64,000 nt of DNA from Dyadobacter sp. 50-39 (GCA_001898145.1 MKSR01000029.1:310001-374000); one strand, 5' to 3'; positions 33,648-43,199 are shown, counted from the stretch's first letter. Numbers and translations are program-made. The notes: generated by a model not told the origin, from the sequence alone.

Positions 33648-34052
33648 ATGTGTGATAACAGATTCGGACGTCGCGGCTTCGGAATGCGCCACGATCATTA
33701 CGGCAGGCATTTCGGCCCGCAACGCGAGTTCCGCGTACCCGTGAATATTGTCAAAAACGGCAACAGCTACGAAATGCTCGTCTTCGCGCCAGACCGAAAC
33801 AAGGAAGATTTCAAAATCAATGTGCAAGGACTGGAACTTACCATCTCTTATGAGCTGAAAGACACCCTGAGCGAAAAACGCAACTGGATACGGCAGGAAT
33901 TCAGCAAAAGCTCGTTTCAGCGTACATTTATGATCGACAATGCCGTCGATACAGAAAATATCAGTGCGCAATACAACAACGGCATCCTGCAACTGACACT
34001 ACCGATCGTGCCCGGTTCTGAGAAGCCTGCACAGGAGATCAATGTAAGTTAA
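33648..34052 (+). CDS. Hsp20/alpha-crystallin small heat-shock protein
   Basis: This is an ATP-independent holdase of 134 residues that keeps unfolding proteins soluble. The alpha-crystallin domain spans about 28-125 (FRVPVNIVKNGNSYEMLVFAPDRNKEDF, LTISYE, FQRTFMIDNAVDTENISAQYNNGILQLTLP) and the C-terminus carries an IxV oligomerisation motif (Ile131-Val133). The N-terminal arm is unusual: CDNRFGRRGFGMRHDHYGRHFGPQREF is rich in Arg, His and Gly and shares GPQRE[FY] with the membrane protein just upstream. The two genes are probably one operon. Recruitment to the inner membrane is a reasonable guess. Confidence 0.92.
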   Translation: MCDNRFGRRGFGMRHDHYGRHFGPQREFRVPVNIVKNGNSYEMLVFAPDRNKEDFKINVQGLELTISYELKDTLSEKRNWIRQEFSKSSFQRTFMIDNAVDTENISAQYNNGILQLTLPIVPGSEKPAQEINVS

Positions 34053-34078
34053 TTACTTCAAAACCTTCATCAACTAAG

Positions 34079-34107
34079 AAAGCCCCCGCGATATCGTGGG
34101 GGCTTTT
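34079..34107. terminator. Bidirectional terminator between hsp20 and susD
   Basis: AAAGCCCCCG / TGGGGGCTTT with the palindromic core CGATATCG and TTTT on the plus strand, between convergent stops at 34052 and 34152. Confidence 0.82.
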
Positions 34108-34151
34108 CTGATTACAAACGCTTAACAAATACTGGTTTTAACTAACCAAAA

Positions 34152-35930
34152 TCATTTATACGCAGGGTCTTGTGTGAGCGTAGCTGCTCCCGCCTTGTAC
34201 GACCGGTCGATCGCCTCCTGCGGAATCGGGAAAAACTCGTTTTTACCTTTGGTAAACACTGCACCCTTTTTGTAAACTCTTTTATTGGCTTCTACGGCCA
34301 CATAGGCATTCAGCACTTCCGAGGCGATGCCCCAGCGCTGGAGGTCGAAGAAGCGGTGGCCTTCCATGGCGAATTCGAGGCGAGTTTCAAAGCGTACCGC
34401 TTTACGGGCGGTAGCAGCATCCGTCCACGCCTGATCGTAAGTTTTGATGACGTAATTCGCCGCCGGCTCATTCACCACGGTATAATCATCCCTCGACTTG
34501 GATCCCTGGACCGCTTTTTTCACAAAACCAGCCGGGTTCGCAGCGCGGGTACGAATCTGATTGACAAGCTTCCTTGCGTTCTCAAGGTTGCCCAATTCCA
34601 CTTCGCATTCGGCCAGCCAGAGGAGCACCATCCCGTAGCGCATGATGCGGTAGTTGTTGCTCGAAAGGTTACCCCATCCGTTGATACCAAAACCCGCCTT
34701 TTCGGAAATGTGCTTCTTGGGCGAATAAGGGCCTGCATAAGTCTGGTCACGGATAAAGTCGCTGCCGTGAATTTTGAAATCCTTGAAAAGAATACCTCTG
34801 CGGCCAACGGTCTGATCCAGACGGGGATCCAGTGTGCCCGTGTAAGGCTCGAAAGGATCGCTGTATTTCAAGCCCTGGTCGTTTTTCACGTCGCTGTCAT
34901 TGAAATTATCCAGCATCGGCAAGCCTGTCGCGGTGGTTTTAAATGCATTTACGAGGTTTTGGGAAGGCTGGTAGAAACCGCAGCAGCCCCAGGGGTCGAT
35001 ATAAGGGTGAGCCAAACCAACACCTGCATCCGCCGCATCGCCCGACGCACTGGAAACCGCGTACTGGATTTCAAAGATCGATTCGGCATTGTTGCGGGTC
35101 GCGATCAGGAAGTTGTCTTCGAACTTCGGAGCCAGCGAAAACTTGCCGGATGCAACGATCTGTTCCAGAATAGGCTTCGCTTTTTGCAAAACAGCCACAT
35201 TGGCGGCACCGGTGGTGACGTTCCAGCCCTGGTACATGTATGCTTTGGCCAGAAAAGCGAGCGCAGCCCATTTGGTCGGGCGGCCCACCTGCGATTGTGC
35301 TTCGGGAAGCCCTTCCGACGCCGCTTTGAAGTCGGCTTCGATCATCGGCCATACATCCTTGTCGTTAGGCACCTTCGTACTTTCGAGATCGTCCAGTTTG
35401 TAAATGCTCTCATCAATGTAAGGGATCGTTTTCCACATTTTCTTGGCTTCAAAGTGGAACAATCCGCGAAGGAAACGTGCTTCGGCGATGATCTGCTTTC
35501 TGCGTGCGTCTGCCACTTCCGGCACTTCCGCCAGGGTGTTGATCACGTCGTTGGTACGGGCAATGCCTTTATACAATCCGCGCCATTTGTTTTTGATGTG
35601 GTTGTTGGTAGGCTGGAAATCCCATTTCTCGATAAACGATTGCTCGGGCTGGTCACCAGCGTCGGTACCCTTATAGGAATCGTCGGAAGCAAGCCCCCCG
35701 AAAACCCAGCTCTGGATGTCATTGTTCCACGAATCCTGGCCGTCGAGGCCCTGGCCATCGATCATCGCGTAGGCACCTATCAGCAAGCCTTCCACGCCCG
35801 AAGGTGTTTTGAGGGCCGTCGGGCTGTATTGTCCTTGCGGGTCACGGCTCAGGAATGAGTCTTTACAAGCCGAGACAGCCCCGATTGCCAGACCCACCGA
35901 TAGCATGTATTTTATAAGTCTTGAATTCAT
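34152..35930 (-). CDS. SusD/RagB-family nutrient uptake lipoprotein
   Basis: This is a surface glycan-binding lipoprotein of 592 residues, partner of the SusC 38 bases upstream. The lipobox Cys22 is in IGAVSAC-KDSFLSRDPQG. The TPR-like region contains RWRG..GIARTNDVIN-type sequence (WRGLYKGIARTND), ARFLRGLFHFEAKKMW and LAFLAKAYMYQGW. The C-terminal RFETRLEFAMEGHRFFDLQRWG and NEFFPIPQEAIDRS are classic SusD signatures. Vicinal cysteines occur at 316-317 (GCCGFYQPS), as in the SusD at 43303-45042 (NCCGFFQPS). The ligand is unknown. Confidence 0.96.
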   Translation of the reverse strand: MNSRLIKYMLSVGLAIGAVSACKDSFLSRDPQGQYSPTALKTPSGVEGLLIGAYAMIDGQGLDGQDSWNNDIQSWVFGGLASDDSYKGTDAGDQPEQSFIEKWDFQPTNNHIKNKWRGLYKGIARTNDVINTLAEVPEVADARRKQIIAEARFLRGLFHFEAKKMWKTIPYIDESIYKLDDLESTKVPNDKDVWPMIEADFKAASEGLPEAQSQVGRPTKWAALAFLAKAYMYQGWNVTTGAANVAVLQKAKPILEQIVASGKFSLAPKFEDNFLIATRNNAESIFEIQYAVSSASGDAADAGVGLAHPYIDPWGCCGFYQPSQNLVNAFKTTATGLPMLDNFNDSDVKNDQGLKYSDPFEPYTGTLDPRLDQTVGRRGILFKDFKIHGSDFIRDQTYAGPYSPKKHISEKAGFGINGWGNLSSNNYRIMRYGMVLLWLAECEVELGNLENARKLVNQIRTRAANPAGFVKKAVQGSKSRDDYTVVNEPAANYVIKTYDQAWTDAATARKAVRFETRLEFAMEGHRFFDLQRWGIASEVLNAYVAVEANKRVYKKGAVFTKGKNEFFPIPQEAIDRSYKAGAATLTQDPAYK

Positions 35931-35968
35931 ATATGTCGAATTTTTAAGATCAGAAGAATAACCGGTTA

Positions 35969-38900
35969 TCAGAATGACACGTTGAGGCCGACCAGGAATG
36001 TCCGTGAAACGGGCATGTAACCGCCGTCAAAGCCGAGGGTACGGTCTTCGCCCGTCTGGATTTCGGGGTTCAAACCGGTGTATTTCGTAACCGTGAAAAT
36101 GTTTTGTCCCTGCACATAGATCTGCGCGTTGCTGAAACCGATTTTCGCAGCGGCTGCTTTGGGCAAAGAGTACGTGAGCTGCACGTTTTTCAGGCGGAAA
36201 TAAGTACCTTTTTCAACGAAATAGCTCGAAGGACGGCTACTGATCTGGTCATCCGCATCCATAATAGGCACAGTACCTTGCTTGTGATCGGGCTGCCATG
36301 CATCGTACAATGCACGTTTGGCGCGGTTACCCTGGAAGGTATTGAAATCCGTGAAGTAGCGCAGGTAGCTGAATATTTCATTGCCCACCACACCATTACC
36401 GAACACAGTCAGATCGAATGCTTTATAACCGACATTCACGCTCATACCATACACAAAATCGGGGTGCGGGTTACCGATAACGGTCCGGTCGTCGTCCGTG
36501 ATCTTACCATCGCCATTGACATCCGCAATTTTGAATTTACCCGCCTTGTTGTAAGAGCCATAAGGCGCCCAGGCTTTCGCTTCTTCGTCAGACTGGAAGA
36601 TACCCAGCACCTTATAGCCGTAATAGGACGAAATCGGCAGTCCCGCCTGTGTGAGTGTAACCGCTGGCACGCGTGAACCGGCACCGAAGTACTTGGTATT
36701 GGCGCTTTCGTCGAGTTTGTCAACCGTGTTGCGGTACATCGAGTAGTTGAACGAAGCTCCGTAGCGCAGATCGCCTTTCATTGCCGTATTACGATATGAA
36801 AGCCCGAGGTCGATACCTTTGTTCGTCATCTGGCCTACGTTGAATGAAGGCGCATTTGCATCACCTGCCGTAAATGTAATCGGCGTCGAGAAAAGCATAT
36901 CGGTTGTTTTCCTGTTCCAGAAATCGAGTTCGAGGGTTAATGCGTCGTTCAGGAATGTCGCATCGAGACCGATGTTGTTCGAAGTAGTCGTTTCCCATTT
37001 CGCATTCGGGTTACCGAACGAAGACGCGTCATACCCAATTGTCGGCTGACTTCCCGAACCGTCGATCGGGTAACCTGCGTGGAAAATATCGGCCCGGTAT
37101 GTGGTGTAGGCATTGTAGTCCCCGATCTTCTGGTTACCGGTTTTACCCCAGCCATAGCGAAGTTTCATGTCATTGATAAAGCTCACCGATTTCATGAAGC
37201 TTTCATCCGACAAGCGCCAACCCACGCTGAACGCCGGGAATACCGCACTTCTGGAAGCTTGCTGGAAGCGGGAAGACGCATCGTTACGCAGGATGAATTG
37301 GAACAGGTATTTGTCCGCAAATGCATAGTTAACCTTTCCGAATTGCGAGTAGAGGCTGTAATCGCGGTTCACACCACCATAGTTGGTCGCTTTTGTCGCG
37401 TCGCCAAGGTTCAGGTAATTGATAATCGATGGAATTTCAAATGCGTAACCCGAACGCGCAGCGCCGAATTCTTCGGCAAACTCACGAATCGCTTCAATCC
37501 CCACGTACGCATCCACTTTGTGGTTAGTACCGAAATTATGGGAGTAGCTTAAAGTGTTCGTCCATACCCATTGGTAAGAATATTTGCTGGTTGCATTCGA
37601 ACCGTTGTTGAAGCTACCTTCTACGTATTCAGGGTTGGCACGGCCGATATAGCGGCCCCGTTCGCTTACGCCGTCGATACCAAGGCTTGTTTTTACCGTC
37701 AGGTTGGGGATAATGTCGAATTCGCCGTAGATGTTACCGAATGCACGCAAGCGGTAAGTCCGGTTATCTTTTTGGCGATACAACGTCGCATAAGGGTTGG
37801 AGTTGTTACCAAGGTTCAAACCGCGCGAACCGGCGAAATTGCCTTTGATATCATAAATAGGCAGCAAAGGGTGGTGCTTGAAACTACCTGAGACAGCATT
37901 CTGCTCGTCGTTGTTTCCGAAACCGCCTTTTCTGTTATCGAACGAAACCGCCAGGTTCTCACCTACCCGGAAACGCTTGTTGGCAGTAGAGAATTCGGTG
38001 TTGGCGCGAACAGTATAGCGGTCGTACCCGATGAATTTCACAACACCGTCCTGGCTGAAATAACCCACAGACAATGCATAACGGCTGTTTTCAGTACCGC
38101 CTGTGGCCGATAGCTGATAATTTTGAATGGGTGCTGTACCGGTGACTTCTTTCCACCAGTTAGTATCTGATGCTTTGGTAATCGCGTAAATGTTACCCGG
38201 CACGAGCGAATACTTGGCAGGATCTACGTCCGGCGTACCTTCTTTGCCTTTGCTTGGGAAAACGTAATCCGGGATAGTCACTTCACCGTTTGGCCCGTAA
38301 GTATACTGGCCGTGAGAAGGAGTTTTACCCGCATACTTGTCTGCCAGGTAGAGGTATTGACCCAACTCTTTGGCATTCAAGGCCTCCACATCGTTGTAAG
38401 CCTTCTGTGTCCCATAATAGGCATTGAAGGAAATTACAGGCTTACCGACCTTACCACGTTTGGTGGTGATGATCACGACCCCATTCGCCGCGCGTGAGCC
38501 GTAAATGGAGGCCGAAGACGCATCTTTCAGGATCTGGATCGTCTCGATGTCGTTGGGGTTGAGGTTACCCTGGTTCTCGGTCGGCACGCCGTCGATGATG
38601 AACAGCGGGTCGTTGTTACCGATTGTACCGAACCCCCGTATACGTACCGTAGCATTACCGCCCGGCGTTGCGTCGTTCACGATGTTCAGACCCGACGCGC
38701 GACCTTGCAATTGCTGTGCAAAAGTGGTGGCTGGAACGGATTGCAGGTCCTTTGCATTCACGGTCGTTACCGAGCCGGTAATGTCACGCCGCGACTGCGA
38801 GCCATACCCCGTCACAATCACTTCTTCCAGCGCGCTCACGTCGCTGGTCATCGTAACGTTTATCACATTCCGATTGCCTATCGCCACGTCCTTGGCCGAA

Positions 38901-39157
38901 TAACCAATAAAAGAAAAAACAAGAACCTGGGCGCTGGCGGGCACTTTAATCGAATAATTGCCGTCCGCGTCCGTCGTGACGCCAATGGTCGTCGAACCTT
39001 TTAGTGTGACCGAAGCTCCCGGCAGGCTTGAACCAGATTGATCATCCACTACCTTTCCGGTAATGGTGATGTCCTGCGAGAAAGCTGTCAGTGAGGTGAG
39101 GAAAAGGAGCACGCAAAAAACCAGCCTGCTTCCCAGGTGAAGGTAGTTGTGTTTCAT
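35969..39157 (-). CDS. SusC/RagA-family TonB-linked outer membrane transporter
   Basis: This SusC importer of 1062 residues has a signal peptide (LTSLTAFSQ), a carboxypeptidase-regulatory-like domain (ITGKVVDDQSGSSLPGASVTL), the standard junction EEVIVTGYGSQSRRDITGSV, a plug (QQLQGRASG, NPNDIETIQILKDASSASIYGSRAANG) and a barrel ending in VGLNVSF. It is followed by its SusD. It is the intact counterpart of the broken SusC at 45094-48327, with which it shares QQLQGRxxG and the VTG junction. The start codon is preceded by ACCTGACTAA, a sequence that also precedes two other susC genes here. Confidence 0.97.
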   Translation of the reverse strand: MKHNYLHLGSRLVFCVLLFLTSLTAFSQDITITGKVVDDQSGSSLPGASVTLKGSTTIGVTTDADGNYSIKVPASAQVLVFSFIGYSAKDVAIGNRNVINVTMTSDVSALEEVIVTGYGSQSRRDITGSVTTVNAKDLQSVPATTFAQQLQGRASGLNIVNDATPGGNATVRIRGFGTIGNNDPLFIIDGVPTENQGNLNPNDIETIQILKDASSASIYGSRAANGVVIITTKRGKVGKPVISFNAYYGTQKAYNDVEALNAKELGQYLYLADKYAGKTPSHGQYTYGPNGEVTIPDYVFPSKGKEGTPDVDPAKYSLVPGNIYAITKASDTNWWKEVTGTAPIQNYQLSATGGTENSRYALSVGYFSQDGVVKFIGYDRYTVRANTEFSTANKRFRVGENLAVSFDNRKGGFGNNDEQNAVSGSFKHHPLLPIYDIKGNFAGSRGLNLGNNSNPYATLYRQKDNRTYRLRAFGNIYGEFDIIPNLTVKTSLGIDGVSERGRYIGRANPEYVEGSFNNGSNATSKYSYQWVWTNTLSYSHNFGTNHKVDAYVGIEAIREFAEEFGAARSGYAFEIPSIINYLNLGDATKATNYGGVNRDYSLYSQFGKVNYAFADKYLFQFILRNDASSRFQQASRSAVFPAFSVGWRLSDESFMKSVSFINDMKLRYGWGKTGNQKIGDYNAYTTYRADIFHAGYPIDGSGSQPTIGYDASSFGNPNAKWETTTSNNIGLDATFLNDALTLELDFWNRKTTDMLFSTPITFTAGDANAPSFNVGQMTNKGIDLGLSYRNTAMKGDLRYGASFNYSMYRNTVDKLDESANTKYFGAGSRVPAVTLTQAGLPISSYYGYKVLGIFQSDEEAKAWAPYGSYNKAGKFKIADVNGDGKITDDDRTVIGNPHPDFVYGMSVNVGYKAFDLTVFGNGVVGNEIFSYLRYFTDFNTFQGNRAKRALYDAWQPDHKQGTVPIMDADDQISSRPSSYFVEKGTYFRLKNVQLTYSLPKAAAAKIGFSNAQIYVQGQNIFTVTKYTGLNPEIQTGEDRTLGFDGGYMPVSRTFLVGLNVSF

Positions 39158-39576
39158 CGTATTTAGTCAGGTTAATATAGATACTGTGCCCAAAAATATT
39201 CATTTGCAATCATTAAATAATCTAATAAATCCAAAATATATTCAATCAAATATCAAATTGTATTATTCCATTATAATAAGCGTAAATGCATTGATCTTTT
39301 CCAAGAAATAAACGATGATTAAAATATATTTTAATCCAATTTTAATTTCGTTTCAAATAAGTGTCATGTTTACAAATAACACAAAATCAGCTATTTATAG
39401 TAAAAAATAAGTTACAAAATCACGATACAAGCCCTCAGCCTGAAAGGATAAAATATCTATCTGCGGTCGTCGCATTGTTTTTAGGCAGTGTTGAATAAAT
39501 TTATATAATTAACTTAAATATTCACATTTCATACTTTACCGATTTTACCCACACATTGGAAAATTCATATTTCAAC
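39158..39576. other. AT-rich intergenic region upstream of susC
   Basis: These 419 bases are very AT-rich. Next to susC lie the leader motif ACCTGACTAA and a -7 box (39191-39198). Beyond that I see no ORF, RNA gene or strong hairpin up to the terminator of the FG-GAP gene at 39577. Confidence 0.5.
39191..39198 (-). promoter_or_regulatory. -7 box of susC
   Basis: The minus strand has TATTTTTG, an exact TAnnTTTG match, 33 bases before the susC start codon. No good TTG is present 19-21 bases upstream. The broken susC at 48327 has a TAGATTTG box at nearly the same distance. Confidence 0.38.
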
Positions 39577-39604
39577 AAAAAAGCCGCTGTGGATCACAGC
39601 GGCT
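39577..39604 (-). terminator. Terminator of the second FG-GAP lipoprotein gene
   Basis: The stem AGCCGCTGTG / CACAGCGGCT with a GAT loop is followed on the minus strand by TTTTTT, 43 bases past the stop at 39648. Confidence 0.88.
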
Positions 39605-39647
39605 GTATTACGATCATGCGCACCCGAGGTGCGTGAAAGCATATTAC

Positions 39648-42600
39648 CTATTTCAATTCCCTTTTATTCCCTTTCGAATCCGTCACGGTTACCTTCGAAA
39701 CATACTCCGGAAGGAACAGCGAATGGCTCGACTGCGAAAGGAACGATGAACCATACCCGGGTTCTTCCCGCCTCGACTTTCCATTCTTCAAATGCAGCAA
39801 TGCGGATGTTTCTCCCAGGCCCAGGCCGATTTTTCGCGTCGGTTTGGTGGCACGGTGGAAGCGCAGCAGCTCACGGTTCTGCGAGGTGACTGACAGCCAG
39901 TTCCCGTCCGATGATGCCACGCGCACGAGGCCCTTCATATTCCCTCCGGCCATATAGCCACTTTCCGAAATACCGAGCGGGCGAAACCCTCCCTTACCGT
40001 CACCTTTAAGGATCAGGCCATACAATGCATCGTACCGCCCTACCGACACCTCTGAGCCATAATCATTCCCCGAAAGCATCACATCCAGGTTTCCGTCCTG
40101 ATCAAAGTCGTCGGCAATCATACCAAACAATGGAGCGAACTGCGCTTGAACGGGCAATTCCCGCAATGCAAACTTTCCGCCGCCCTGGTTCTCGATATAA
40201 CTGCTCTTCATCCAGGTAGCCGTCAAATGCAATGCGTCTTTCAACTCCTCCTGTTTCAGAATGTTGTCCAAACCCGACTCCGCAAACTTGCCATATTCCT
40301 GAAACCGCTGGCGGACCTGGATCACCTGCTTACCCATATCGTCACGCGTGTTGTATGGGAATTCTTTATAGGTATCGTCCTGTGCCCGGTAAAACACGGT
40401 GGGAATGGCGTCAAAGTATCCGTCGTTGTTAAAATCCTTCGCGTAAACGCTCACCGGGCGGCTTTCCGAAGCCCTGCAAAGCGTATTCATTCCCAGGTTG
40501 CCGCCTATGTAATCCATATCGCCGTCGTTATCGAAATCGCCGGCCACGAGACTTCCCCACCAGCCTTTCTTCCCTTCGAGTCCGGTTGTAATCTTTTTAA
40601 ATTTACCTTTATCATTTTTCAGGAAGGTCAATGGCATCCATTCACCGGCCAGCAGAAGATCGGCCCAGCCATCGTTGTCGTAATCGGTCCAGAGCGCGTC
40701 ACACACTAGCCCAATACTCGCGAGCTCAGGCGCTAAGGCATTCGTTACGTTGGAAAACCGCACCGTGCCTCCGTTGGAATCGTTGCGCAACAGATAGCTC
40801 GAAACCGGCTTGGGATATTTCCCCGACTCCACCCTTCCGCCGACAAATAAGTCGAGATCGCCATCGCGGTCAAAATCCACTGCTTTCACGCAGGAACCAT
40901 TCACCAGGAATGCAGGCAATGCCGCACTGTCGCGTGTAAAATGCCCCTTCCCGTCATTGAGATACAATGCATGCTTTAATGCATCCGAGCCGTCCTGGAT
41001 TTCGTAGCTCCCGCTCACGATGTACAGATCCAGATCCTGATCGCGGTCGGCATCGAAAAGCAGTACACCCATATCCTCCGAAGTTTTCTCGAACCCCTCA
41101 GGCCCCGGAAGCAAGTCCGATACGGTGAATTTGCCATCGGGGCGTTGGAGCAAAAACCGTCCCTTGTGGAGGTATGCCCCACCCACGAACAAGTCTTCCA
41201 GCCCATCGCCATTCACATCTCCGGCCGCAAGCGCCGGCCCATATTGGGACATTTTGTGCGGCAAAAGCTTCTGCACATTAAAATCGATAATATCCGTCTC
41301 CTCATGGCGATAGGATACGCTCAAATCCGCCGTTATATCCGAAAACAGCGGTGCTGCCGGCGCTGCGTCAGGCGTGGGAAGCAACACAGCATCTTTCTCG
41401 TTCACTACCAGCACCTGGTTCGCGTTTACATTTTTCAGCACCTGGCTTTTTCCGCCTGGCCATGTAACTTTCACTTGCTGCACCGCCTTTTCCTTGCCCA
41501 ACCCGAAATGCAGCACCGGTTCCACGGTCGACAAATATCCCCGGTAAGGAGAATTCTCCGCAACCTGCCTCTTGCCGCTTGCATCGGTGATTTCTGCAAT
41601 GGCGCCAATTCCCGCCCCATTGTAACGATCACCTCTAAACGCAATGCGTAAATAGTTGCTTTCGGCCGGTTTGAGTTGAATGCTGTTGTTGCGATAGACC
41701 ATCGCCGAATCATTGATATTGTTGACGATGTAGTCCAGGTCGCCGTCGTTGTCCAGGTCAGCATAAGCGGCTCCGTTCGAAAATCCGGGTGTTTCGATGC
41801 CCCAGTCACTGGTTACGTCGTCGAAAGCGAGATTGCCTTTATTCTTGAATGCAAAGTTCCTGATCCTGACGCTCGGAATATAGTCAAGCATCATCATAGG
41901 CGCCATAATACTGGAAACTTCATTGCGGTAGGCGATAAAATCGAGATCGGTAATGTCTCTCGGGAAGCCGTTTGTGATGATAATATCACGAAGCCCGTCA
42001 TTATCGAAGTCCGTAACCATCGGAGTCCAGCTCCAATCCGTTTCGGCAATGCCGGTAAGCAAGCCTATTTCACTAAAAACAGGCGACTTACCATCGCGTG
42101 CAGGACTTCCCATATTCAGCTGGAAAGTATTCCTGGCGACCTGGTATTGGTAGCCAAACAGGTCGTTGTTCTGATACGTCACGTAGCTGTTCGCGGGCGT
42201 CATCATCTTTTTCCGACGGTTCGTCGCCGGCATCATATCTACCGCCACCACATCTACAAGCCCATCGTTGTTGAGGTCGGCCACGTCATTGCCCATCGCC
42301 GAATGCGATGTATGTTTGAAATAAGTGGCAGCCTGGTCGGTGAAAGTCCCGTTGCCGTTGTTGATGTAGAGAAGGTCATTGGTGAGGTAATCGTTGGTAA
42401 TGTACACGTCCTTCCAGCCGTCCTGGTTCACATCCGTTACATTGAGGCCCAGGCTGAAACCCTCGATCAGAATCCCTGCTTCTTTGGATACATTGGTAAA
42501 AACGGGATGGTTGAGTTTGGCGTCCCAGTCGTTGCGGTACAGCCTGTCGGTGCGGCGCGACGAGCCGTCGACGATCTTCTTATGGTATTTGTTGGGAAAA

Positions 42601-43199
42601 TTATTGTCATCCATTTCATTGACGATCATGAACAGATCCAGGTCGCCGTCATTGTCATAATCAAAAAATGCGGCGTTAGTGGTATGTGTCGTATCGGCGA
42701 TACCATATTCCTTACCCATTTCCTTGAATACCGGCACATTATCCTTCCCAACTCCCTGGTTCACATAGAGCAGATTCTCGCGCTGCTGCGCCACCTCACG
42801 CACCGATGCGCACACGTAGATGTCCAATAGTTTGTCATTGTTGATGTCTACCAATGCCACGCCCGTCGACCATTTATTTTCAGGTGCAACCCCGGCCTTG
42901 GAGGTCACGTCCTCAAATTTGAAGTCTCCCTTGTTCAGATAGAGTTTGTTCGGAACCGTGTTACCGGTAAAATACACATCCGGCAGACTGTCGTTATTAA
43001 AATCACCCAGCGCCACACCTCCTCCATTGTACACGTACTCGAATGCGAGGATGTTCATGGTGTCATTTTCGGCAATCCGGTTCGCGAACCGGATACCTGT
43101 TGCACCGGCAGGCAGTTCGGTGAAAGTTTTCAGCTCCTTTTTACAGGAAACAAGCAGGACAGAGCCCACCAAAAGAGGAAGAAAGCGCTTAACGAACAT
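39648..43199 (-). CDS. Large FG-GAP/VCBS-repeat lipoprotein with ASPIC/UnbV domain (CRTAC1-like)
   Basis: This predicted surface lipoprotein of 1183 residues has lipobox Cys19 (VGSVLLVSC-KKELKTF). FG-GAP repeats with calcium loops occur throughout (DFNNDSLPDVYF, DINNDKLLDIYV, DLDNDGDLDYIV, DFDQDGNLDVML). An ASPIC/UnbV segment lies in the middle (LHFGLGKEKAV...VTWPGGKSQ). It begins like its paralogue at 4009-7302 (GVALGDFNNDSLPDVYFTGN versus GVAAADFNNDGLIDLYFTGN) and has the same place after a susD gene. A role as surface-exposed binding partner of the SusCD complex is inferred. A terminator-like hairpin at 43247-43276 separates it from susD, and its SusC is interrupted. Confidence 0.93.
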   Translation of the reverse strand: MFVKRFLPLLVGSVLLVSCKKELKTFTELPAGATGIRFANRIAENDTMNILAFEYVYNGGGVALGDFNNDSLPDVYFTGNTVPNKLYLNKGDFKFEDVTSKAGVAPENKWSTGVALVDINNDKLLDIYVCASVREVAQQRENLLYVNQGVGKDNVPVFKEMGKEYGIADTTHTTNAAFFDYDNDGDLDLFMIVNEMDDNNFPNKYHKKIVDGSSRRTDRLYRNDWDAKLNHPVFTNVSKEAGILIEGFSLGLNVTDVNQDGWKDVYITNDYLTNDLLYINNGNGTFTDQAATYFKHTSHSAMGNDVADLNNDGLVDVVAVDMMPATNRRKKMMTPANSYVTYQNNDLFGYQYQVARNTFQLNMGSPARDGKSPVFSEIGLLTGIAETDWSWTPMVTDFDNDGLRDIIITNGFPRDITDLDFIAYRNEVSSIMAPMMMLDYIPSVRIRNFAFKNKGNLAFDDVTSDWGIETPGFSNGAAYADLDNDGDLDYIVNNINDSAMVYRNNSIQLKPAESNYLRIAFRGDRYNGAGIGAIAEITDASGKRQVAENSPYRGYLSTVEPVLHFGLGKEKAVQQVKVTWPGGKSQVLKNVNANQVLVVNEKDAVLLPTPDAAPAAPLFSDITADLSVSYRHEETDIIDFNVQKLLPHKMSQYGPALAAGDVNGDGLEDLFVGGAYLHKGRFLLQRPDGKFTVSDLLPGPEGFEKTSEDMGVLLFDADRDQDLDLYIVSGSYEIQDGSDALKHALYLNDGKGHFTRDSAALPAFLVNGSCVKAVDFDRDGDLDLFVGGRVESGKYPKPVSSYLLRNDSNGGTVRFSNVTNALAPELASIGLVCDALWTDYDNDGWADLLLAGEWMPLTFLKNDKGKFKKITTGLEGKKGWWGSLVAGDFDNDGDMDYIGGNLGMNTLCRASESRPVSVYAKDFNNDGYFDAIPTVFYRAQDDTYKEFPYNTRDDMGKQVIQVRQRFQEYGKFAESGLDNILKQEELKDALHLTATWMKSSYIENQGGGKFALRELPVQAQFAPLFGMIADDFDQDGNLDVMLSGNDYGSEVSVGRYDALYGLILKGDGKGGFRPLGISESGYMAGGNMKGLVRVASSDGNWLSVTSQNRELLRFHRATKPTRKIGLGLGETSALLHLKNGKSRREEPGYGSSFLSQSSHSLFLPEYVSKVTVTDSKGNKRELK

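Noticed and set aside
34170-35858. Open frame of 562 codons on the plus strand opposite susD
   Set aside because: It is entirely antisense to a clear SusD gene and its translation has no recognisable domain. Long antisense frames are common here because of codon bias, as also at 41676-42830, 50422-51801 and 57764-58516.
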